Under the pieces are notes generated by a model. The model was not told the origin of the DNA and did no database searches. It saw only the letters and a list, made by a program, of their open reading frames with translations. Shown here piece by piece: positions 56,883 through 64,000 of a stretch of DNA of 64,000 nt. The stretch covers positions 124,001 to 188,000 of the forward strand of contig JAYKKR010000011.1 of NCBI GenBank assembly GCA_036971615.1. The letters are read 5' to 3'. Both the position numbers and the translations under genes were made by a program. How positions within the stretch are numbered: position 1 is the first letter of the stretch; every line of letters begins with the position of its first letter. The stretch comes from Amyloporia xantha (Eukaryota; Basidiomycota; Agaricomycetes; Polyporales; Adustoporiaceae).

Positions 56883-59661
56883 CTATGCGGACGATGTGCC
56901 GCGCTGTGAGTCCTCCCCCTGCTGTTCTCCACCAGTCGCAATTTTGTGAACATCCGCGGCCTGGATTGAAACTCGCGTCACCGCGGTCGTGCTTGGATCC
57001 CGTGTTTGAACACTGTCCTGGCTGATGTTGCTCGCGAGGGCGGCGGTAGAAGCCGCGCGAAGCCGCGCTTTGGAACAAGGGCTCTGGCACATAGGCCCGT
57101 CGAGCGCTGAGGTCCAGGACTTGCTTGCGGATGCCCTCCATCTGCCCCGCGTACCCGTCAATCTGCGCAGAGATGGTGTCCAGCGAGGCTTGCATGCTCG
57201 ATGCGTTGAGGGACTGCTGCACCTTCTTGAACTCCTCGCGAAGGTTGATGATTGACGCTTGGAGGTGCTCGGGCTCGATGGAGGCGACCGCGCTGTTCAG
57301 TGCGTTGACCTGCGCACTTACCGTCTCGACGCGCGTGTCGAGATTCTCCATGGACTCTTCCATGTTCTCCTGTTGCTCCTCCACCTGCAAGACGCGCGCC
57401 TCGATAGCGCTCCCAGCAACCTCGACCGCACCCATGCGCTCGGTCAAGCTCTCGAGCAGGACACGCGCCTCGCCCGTGCCCCCGCAACCTCCACTGCCGC
57501 CAAGCGCTCCGTCAAGCCTCGCGACATCCTCCTCATAGTCTCCAAACGATGTTTGGACCTTCTCCATGAGGAAGTCCCTGAGCTGCACGGCAACTTCGGT
57601 GACCGTGTCTTCCATCTTCTCCAGGGGCACTATGGCAGCCTCATGCCTCCTCGCGATGTCCTCGAGCATGGCGACCTTTTCTTGCAAGGCCACGACCGTC
57701 TCCTTCAGCTGCGCGGTCTCCGTTTGGTCCTTGGCGAGCTGCTCGTGGGAGGCCTCGGAGTGTGTCTCGCGCGCGCGATGGGCCTCCTGGTTGGTCTCCG
57801 CAAGACCGCGGTCCTCCTCTTCGCGCGCAATGGGACTTTGCTGCGGCTCGTCGAACCTTTCGAGTTGGTGATGCTCCCACTGGTTCTCCTGGTCCTTGAG
57901 GTAGACGTAGGCGGGCGGTGTGGGGTCACGGCGAGATGGCGCGGTCTTGGGCTTCTTCGCGCGGCTGGGCCCTGCAACTGGCTCTACTGGGTCCTCGGCG
58001 TCGATGTCGAGCGGCGGTGAGGTGCGCTCAAGGCGACTGTCTCGTTTTGGCCGCGTCTTCTTCACCGCACCGCGAGTTGGTTTGCCGGCGGTTTTCTTCG
58101 CCTGAGCCAACTCGGCCTCATACTCCTCGAATAGCTGGCCGTTGGGGAGTATGTTCTTGTTGTCACTGTTCTGGTGCAAGAAGCCCAGGTCTTTCACCCA
58201 GACGGTCCATGCCGGCGGCGCAACCTTGTCGCGGATGCATTTCTGCGCGTATTCTTGAAACGCTTTTGCGGTGTCCGTCGCGGTCTGGTGGCCAGTGATC
58301 GCCTTGCCGTTGGGTCGCCGAGGAACCAGAGAGCACTTGCCCTTGTTGCGCGCGCAGTACATGCAGCGCCCGAAGTGTGATGTCGCGACCATGCACACCT
58401 TTTGGCCTGCGCGCATACACCACAGCTGACGACCTACAGACCAGCAGGTGAGCGTAAAACAATCGCGACGATGCAATGACTTACAGATTTCACTGCTACT
58501 GCAGACGCCTCTTCGATCCTTGCAGCCTCTGCAGCGGCCCTTGTGGTGTGCTCAGGCTGCTTCTCCTTGGTGCGTGCGGACCGGCGCGGCGCATTCTTGC
58601 CTGCGGTCGTCTTCTCGCCGTTGCGCGGAGGCGGCGCGTCCTCCTCGTCCTCGTCGTCGTCCTCCTCCTCGTCCTCCTTGTCCCCATTCTCATCGTCCTC
58701 CTCTTCTTCCTCGTCGCGTCCACCCACCACTTCCACCTCCACCTCTTCCTCACGTGCCCGCTTCTTGCCTTTTGCATTTGACGGCTTCTTTTTTCAGGTA
58801 GCGGCGGCACCCTCACACAATCCAGAACGATTGGACTGTCGTCCGAGTCGACGAGCGGCCTCTTCAGGGATGGCCGGACAACCGGGCGCTTCATGCGAGG
58901 GCGCATTTACTGGGGGCAACGCGAACCGCGGTTTTGTCCTCTTGGGCTGCTGTGTTGTCTCCATAGAGGCCGCGGTGGGCTGCGCTGTGGGTGCCGCTGG
59001 TGGGGGTGTGCGCGATTGGGTGGCAGCGTCTGCCTGAGCGGAGGGCTTTGCTGCCTTGCTCTTCGCGGTCTCGCTGTCCTGGTGCGCATCCGACTTCCGT
59101 TTCTGGACAGGGACGCGCGACGTCGATGCTTCCGGCGTCGGAGCTTGCGCAAGCGTCTCGCGCGCCGCTGGAGGAGCTCCTGCTGTGAAAGATGTTAGCA
59201 TTTGTCAGTGGCCTCGACAACTGACATGCACTGTGCTTACCTCTCTTGGCCCACCACTGATCGTTCCCCAGCTCCACCTCCTGAGTTGGCCCAGGGATGA
59301 CGAAGTTCTTCATGCCGCTCGAGGAGATGCGAGGATCGTCGACTCTGATGTTGCGGAGGTCGGCGCCGTTGCGAGAGTCGGCGTACTCCCTGAGTGCGCT
59401 GCACAGCAACATAGGCACGCGCAGAGACCCGCGCACATCCCGGGGAGCGTCGCGGAACGCGTGCCAGCCCTTTTTCTAGAAATGAAAAAGATGTTAGCTG
59501 TTCTCATATGAGTGGCTGCTATGTACTCACAAACTCGGAGTAGAAGGACTCCTCGTAGAGCACGTAGCCTTGTGTGCCCGGGGCGGGCGCGCAGCGAGCG
59601 CTGCCGCCATACGCGCGGTCGCGGTGTCGATGGTGAGCTGGCGGACGACGGCGTCGGACAT
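56883..59661 (-). CDS. P2: paralogue of P1 (Cys-cluster, coiled-coil protein)
   Basis: ATG 59661 opens MSDAVVRQLTIDTATAR, followed by the same blocks as P1: KKGWHAFRDAPRDVRG, SRNGADLRNIRVDDPRIS and EVELGNDQWW. A disordered part, an acidic run (DEEEEEDDENGDKEDEEE) and a basic patch come next. The cysteine cluster (CGVCAQAKRxC, CMYCARNKGKC) precedes LVPRRPNGKAITGHQTATD. Then comes a long coiled coil (TAQLKETVVALQEKVAML, LREEFKKVQQSLNASSM) and a Ser/Thr-rich end near 56883. Its Cys6 spacing can be read only across a frame break near 58410. Other one-base breaks lie near 59600 and near the C-terminus. P2 is divergent from gene B, just as P1 is from gene A. Function is unknown; DNA binding is inferred from the cluster. 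Confidence 0.6.
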
Positions 59662-60015
59662 TTTCAGTGAGAAGCGAGGTTAGAAAAGCGAGAGAGGCTG
59701 GAGTGGCGGTGATGGTAAGAGGAAGACAGAATGAACTTGGACGCGCGCGACCTTCAAGTGCTGAACGGGTTGCGGGTTATGTCAGCAACGCGTCAACGCG
59801 CGCTCAGGTGATCGCCGATTTTCGATCGTCTTGTCACGTGGGCGCCTGAATCGATCGCGACCTCCTATCCCAAGTCAACTGCTACGCGTCTTTGTACTCT
59901 CATCCAGTCTTTCCGCTGCAAGTAGGTGCTAATACAAATTCCTGTGCAATGTTCATAAGCTCATGAAAACAACTTAGCATTCCCACCTCGTCGCGACCAC
60001 AAACACCGCGATCGA
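59662..60015. promoter_or_regulatory. Divergent promoter region between P2 and gene B
   Basis: About 355 bp separate the two start codons. The layout mirrors the A/P1 gap. No clear promoter element is identified. Confidence 0.45.
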
Positions 60016-60730
60016 TGAACATGGACATGGAGAACCGTGAGGACCTCGTCCACAGCTGTGATGAGTACTGACAACCCATAGGCAAATCCAATCGAAGGCG
60101 CGCACAGATCTCCCCGACGTGCTCATGTCTGAGGCCCGCGGAACTCTTATGACTAGAGGTGAGTACAGTGATCGCGATCTCCACTTTGTGGCTGATGTTA
60201 ATACGACTGATTTCCGATCTTGAAGACCGCGATTCAGTGCCCCGAGACGAGAACTCGGGTGGCCGCGCACGCACCCCGATTGATTTGGATTTTTTGATTT
60301 GGATCCAGGTATGTCCTCATATCCACATGGAATGGGCACTTATCTAGCATTGGCGTGAAGATTTGAACCGCGCGCGAACCCCAATCGACCTCGACCGCGA
60401 CCTCGACCTCCACCGCGACCTCGACCGCGACCTCGACCTGGACCGCGACCTCCGCGACCTTGACTTCGACCGCGACCTCGACCTTGACCGCGACCTCCGC
60501 GACCTCGACTTCGACCGCGACTTCGACCTCGACGTGCCCGACGCGGCCGCGGGAATTGTTCCAACTCACAACAATATTGTCCATCAGAGTGTGTGAGGAA
60601 GTTCCTCTTTTGGATTGAACTGATATTGATTGTAGCATTCTACCGTGACCGCTCACCTGTCGGCCTAAAAAGCGTGTTGAAGGAGGCTATGGAGGTTATG
60701 GAACGCCATGGGAGTGAAGGCAAGTGTGTT
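60016..60730 (+). pseudogene. Gene B: 3'-truncated paralogue of gene A
   Basis: The exon series matches gene A one for one. Start MNMDMEN at 60016. A second exon holds ISPDVLMSEARGTLM-like sequence. A third (from 60226) has GRARTPIDLD and ends in a DLDP block. A fourth (from 60362) has NRARTPIDLD, expanded by a DRDLDLD repeat, and ends DVPDAAAGIVPTHNN. A fifth (from about 60647) carries YRDRSPVGLKSVLKEAMEVM. Junctions are phase 1 as in gene A. One-base breaks sit in a C4 run near 60100 and in a T6 run near 60291. The 3' exons of gene A (RSPIDLN exon and helical tail) are missing, because the palindromic element begins at about 60790. Confidence 0.6.
60385..60540 (+). repeat. CGCGACCTCGAC coding repeat
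   Basis: Tandem and interrupted copies of CGCGACCTCGAC within an exon of gene B encode alternating Arg-Asp-Leu-Asp, an extremely regular charged stretch. Gene A lacks this expansion. Confidence 0.9.
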
Positions 60731-61249
60731 CCATTTGATATCACCAACTTATGTATACCTGGTGCACCAACTGACGGATAGGCCTACGAACGCTTATGCA
60801 CCAGGCAGCGTTTCTCCCTGGCCTCTGGTGCATCGTTTCCTGGGCTATCTCCGGACCCTCCGGGGCCTCCTAGTGTTCGCCGTAGGGTCCCCTCGGCATC
60901 GCGGCTTATTACCATATGTAGTAAGTATCTATTAGAAAGGCCTTAGGTGATTTAATCTACAGCGAAATTTCTATTTTGGTTGCCACAGACTCATTTGGGC
61001 ACTAAAAACTGTATTAAAATAGCAAAAAAAAAATCATATTTTCATTTTCAATTCAGTAGGTACAATGGTACGAGAATCTATATACTGTAGGTACGTCCGG
61101 CGAGCGTGCGCGGGCGAAGGGTAGACGGGCGGCGCAGCGTGCACGGGCGTAGCAGCGTACGCGGGCGGAGGGAACGTGCACGGGCGGGGCAGCATGCAGG
61201 GGCAGGCGCAGCATACAGGGGCAGGCGCAGCGTGGACGGACGGGCGCAG

Positions 61250-61800
61250 CGTGCAGGGGCGGCGCAGCAAGTGCGGATCGAGCGAGTGCGGACGGGGCAC
61301 CGAGCGCGGACGGGGCACCGAGCGCGGATCGAGGGAGGGCACAGCGAGCAGGGACGGGGCAGCGAGCGCAGATTGAGTGCGGATTGAGCGAGCAGGGACG
61401 GGGCAGCGAGCGTGGATCGAGCGAGCGCGGACGAGGGATCGAGCACGGATCGAGAGAGCGCGGATGGGGACGGGGCAGCGAGCGCGGATTGAGCGCGGAT
61501 TGAGCGAGCAGGGACGGGGCAGCGAGTGCAGATCGAGCGAGCGCGGACGGGGCACCGAGCGCGGATTGAGCGAGCAGGGACGGGGCAGCGAGTGCGGATC
61601 GAGCGAGCGCGGACGGGGACGGGGCAGCGAGCGCGGATTGAGCGCGGATCGAGAGAGCGCGGATGGGGACGGGGCAGCGAGCGCGGATTGAGCGCGGATC
61701 GAGTGAGCAGGGACGGGGCACCGAGCGCGAATCGAGCGAGCGCGGACGAGGGATCGAGCGCGGATCGAGCGAGCGCGGACGAGGGATCGACCAGCCGCGC
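61250..61800. repeat. GC-rich minisatellite in the left arm
   Basis: Imperfect tandem units built from GAGCGAGCGCGGACGGGGC, GCGGATTGAGC and AGGGACGGGGCAGCGAGC. Long Arg/Ser/Pro frames cross it on both strands, but they are products of the repeat and not genes. Confidence 0.9.
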
Positions 61801-62071
61801 TAGCGAGTGGGTGGACGGCGGGGCGAGCGAGCGGGGAGTAGGCGAGCGAGGGCGCTGACGGGCAGCGCAACGTCGATGAACGTGCTGGGGCGAGCACCGG
61901 CTGGAGCCCGCCGATGCCGTTGAGGGAGCGTCCTAGCGACAGGGCGGGGAGCATCGGAGCGACGGGGAGGGGAGCATCCTAGCAACGGGGAGGGTGCATC
62001 AAAATAGGTCAGTGGTGTGAATACTACGGAAGGAAAAGAAAATGTACTCACTTTTGAACACTGCTCACAGG

Positions 62072-62116
62072 CAGCAGCGGGACGACGACGGCGACGGCGT
62101 CGTCGTCGTCGTCGTC
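62072..62116. repeat. CGA/CGT trinucleotide tract
   Basis: A run of GACGACGACGGCGACGGCG followed by repeated TCG. Its inverted counterpart lies at about 62828-62872. Confidence 0.85.
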
Positions 62117-62959
62117 GAGCAGAGGCTAGGGTGACGCGTCACAATGGGCAGTCCGGGAAGTGCCGGACTGCCCAATGTGGAAGGCGTCTTATTCGTCTTG
62201 TATTCGTCTTAAAAATAGCTGAGGCACTCAATAGTGCCTCAATCCTCCTAGAAATTCATATGAGAACATTAAAGTAGTATTTAAATAAGCTCACCAAATT
62301 AGAGGGATGCACGATAAAGAGTGCATGTACAGGAAGAGTCCCGAGTCGGCCGAGGCCTGGCGCAGCCAATCAGGTGGCGCGCTCAGCCAGGCGCGACTCG
62401 AGGCTCGAAATGTTCGCTAGCCTACTACACGGCTGTTTCGAGCATTGTTGCTGCAGCTGCTTTCCTCCTCTCACCAAACTCAAATAAAGTTCACATTTAT
62501 ATACTATATATCATAGGGTACTTGATATTTACTGCTGGCTGGGCTAGTGCTTATGCCATTCACAAAAATATCCCAATTTTCGGCCATTCTGGACCCAAAT
62601 CAGGTATGTTTGGCTTATATCTCTCTGAAGAAGTGGAGGAATGTTTCCAAAACACTTGTATAGACTACTATATACATTAATAGTGCTCCCTATGTCTTAT
62701 GTACGAAATATATTTGCTCAAAATGGTTGTACTCGCTGTTTTACATGTGTAGGACTTCAGCCACATGCCCAAATCGGGCATTTCGGCTGTTCCCGCAGTG
62801 CGCGCCAACAGTGCCGCGTCACCGTAGGTCGTCTCCTCGACGTCGTCCACGACGTCGACGACGTCCCGCTGCTGCCCACGCGCAGCGTAACTTGGTAAGT
62901 TTTTCAGCTTTGTTTCGTATTCTTCAGTTGCTGACCAGCTGTCTGCAACTGCAGCCCGA

Positions 62960-63690
62960 CAGTGTTTGCTCCTGCAAGGCCGACTCCCCTGCCAACACCC
63001 CTGCATGCTCGACATCCGCCTCGCGTTCCACACCCACCCGCTGCACGCTCATCTGCCCCGCTGCACGCTCCCCGACTCCGCTGTCCGCTGCGCGTCCCCT
63101 CTGCGCGCTGCCCGACCCCACTGCGCACTGCCCGACCCGTCTGCGCGCTGCCGCACTCGTCCCGCACTGCCCGACCCGTCTGCACGCTGCTCGTCCCCCC
63201 GTATCCATCCCGCCCGTCCGATGCCCGTCCATACGCTACACGCCCGCCCGTACGCTGCCCGCCCGCCCGTATGCTGCCCGCCCATCTGCACGCTGCCCGC
63301 CCGTCTGCTGCCCGTCCCGCTGCTCGTGGCTGCACGCCCCGCCGCTCGTGGCTGCATCCCCGCCGCGCCCGCTGCCTCCGCTGCGCCCGCTGCCTCTGCG
63401 TACACGCTTCCCCCGCCGTACCCGCTGCCCCCAACCGCCGTACCCGCTGCCCCCACCCGCGCTTGCTGCCCCCATCCGCGCCCGCTGCCCCCACCCGTGC
63501 ACCCACTTGCGCCCGCTGCCCCCGCCCGTACACCCACCCGCGCCCGCGCACGCTGCCCCTGCCCCTGCCGGTACGCGTTGACCCCGCCAGTACGTGCTGC
63601 CCCTGCCGCGCACGCTGCGCCGGTACGCGCTGCCCCCGCCGTACACGCTGTCCCGCCCGCACACGCTGCCCCGTTCCCTCCGCCCGAGCA
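62960..63690. repeat. GC-rich minisatellite in the right arm
   Basis: Imperfect units such as CGCTGCCCCCACCCGCGCC and CTGCCCGACCCGTCTGCGCG. Open frames of up to 280 codons on both strands are low-complexity consequences of the repeat. Confidence 0.9.
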
Positions 63691-64000
63691 CGTTCGATGG
63701 ATGTAGTTACCGTATATAGATTTCCCTACCGCTGTACCCGTAGCTACTGAATCGAAAATAAAAACCTGTTTTTATTACCATTTTTGGACAGTTTTCGGTG
63801 CCTAGGTAAGCCTGTGGCACCCGAAAATATATTGCGCTATAACAGTAATGACCCAGAGCTATAGCTACCCGATATAGTAATAAGCCGCGATGCCGAAGGG
63901 ACCCTACGGCGAAAGGGAGGAGGCCCCGGAGGGTCCGGAGATAGCCCAGGAGCTGATGCACCAGCGACCAGGGAGAAACGCTGCCTGGTGCATAAGCGTC

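Larger units (their letters stand above)
60790..64000. mobile_element. Large palindromic element: two diverged inverted copies
   Basis: The first 140 bp or so (CGCTTATGCACCAGGCAGCG onward, 60791) match the reverse complement of the window's last 140 bp at roughly 90 percent. The correspondence continues inward. A TTTTC..TTCAGTAGGTAC segment (about 61000-61080) pairs with one at about 63720-63800, GC-rich arrays pair next, and a GGCAGCAGCGGGACG-CGACGACG block (about 62071) pairs with one near 62890. Divergence grows inward, and the symmetry centre is near 62400. Either this is a foldback-type transposon or two copies of one element inserted head to head. No transposase is seen. The right end may continue past the window. 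Confidence 0.8.

Noticed and set aside
58434..59201. Plus-strand and alternative-frame ORFs overlapping P2
   Set aside because: They are shadows of the acidic and basic runs of P2 and carry no independent motif.
61034..63750. Long Arg/Pro/Ala-rich open frames (up to 306 codons) on both strands
   Set aside because: They are products of GC-rich minisatellites, with every frame open and sequence of extreme low complexity.

Overview
The window looks like nuclear DNA from a filamentous basidiomycete, most likely an agaricomycete. I infer this from introns of about 50-60 nt with GT..AG ends, a chitin synthase of the type with an N-terminal myosin-like head, a chromodomain Ty3/gypsy element, and a KDZ transposase lying tail to tail with a TET/JBP-type dioxygenase. 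The species cannot be named from this sequence. Little of the window is intact single-copy gene space. Most of it is transposons, their passengers and decayed gene copies.

Layout. 1-9.4 kb holds no convincing intact gene: a 275 bp MITE, a coding-poor 3 kb element with terminal inverted repeats, and some exon-like fragments. 9.4-10.5 kb carries a CENP-B-type DNA-binding gene. 11.9-12.5 kb is a CTCAGCTC minisatellite, followed by an AT-rich island. Inside that island, at 15.1-17.2 kb on the minus strand, is an intron-rich Ulp1/SENP-type (C48) protease gene that no single open frame reveals but that splices into a complete catalytic domain. 17.4-27.4 kb is a block of decayed copies of conserved genes: a fungal transcription factor C-terminus (+), a myosin-head chitin synthase (-) and coatomer beta-prime/SEC27 (-). 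Several of their stops look like C-to-T or G-to-A changes. 28.8-30.9 kb has an unknown ORF and a broken LRR-like gene. 31.06-31.64 kb is a 166 bp satellite.

32.0-60.7 kb is the most striking part. Two paralogous divergent gene pairs face each other as an inverted module: gene A (-) with zinc-cluster gene P1 (+) on the left, and P2 (-) with gene B (+) on the right. A and B are built of repeated phase-1 exons, each encoding an RSPIDL-like motif. P1 and P2 encode proteins with an internal Cys6 cluster and a coiled coil. Between the pairs lie a gypsy element with LTRs that look identical, a tandem duplication of small W-rich genes, a CxC2-KDZ transposase, a TET/JBP dioxygenase and a charged nuclear-type gene Q. 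Q is interrupted by a 0.9 kb foldback of two tRNA-like SINE copies located at a splice donor. KDZ transposons linked to TET/JBP genes are known in basidiomycetes. The inverted flanking gene pair is the part I do not recognise as described.

60.8-64.0 kb is a large palindromic element made of two diverged inverted copies with GC-rich minisatellites. It truncates gene B and runs off the window.

A caution applies throughout. Almost every gene at 9-60 kb except the Ulp1 gene shows one or more single-base frame breaks, several in homopolymers, even inside the apparently young gypsy element. Some apparent pseudogenes may therefore be assembly indels. Exon borders are read by eye.
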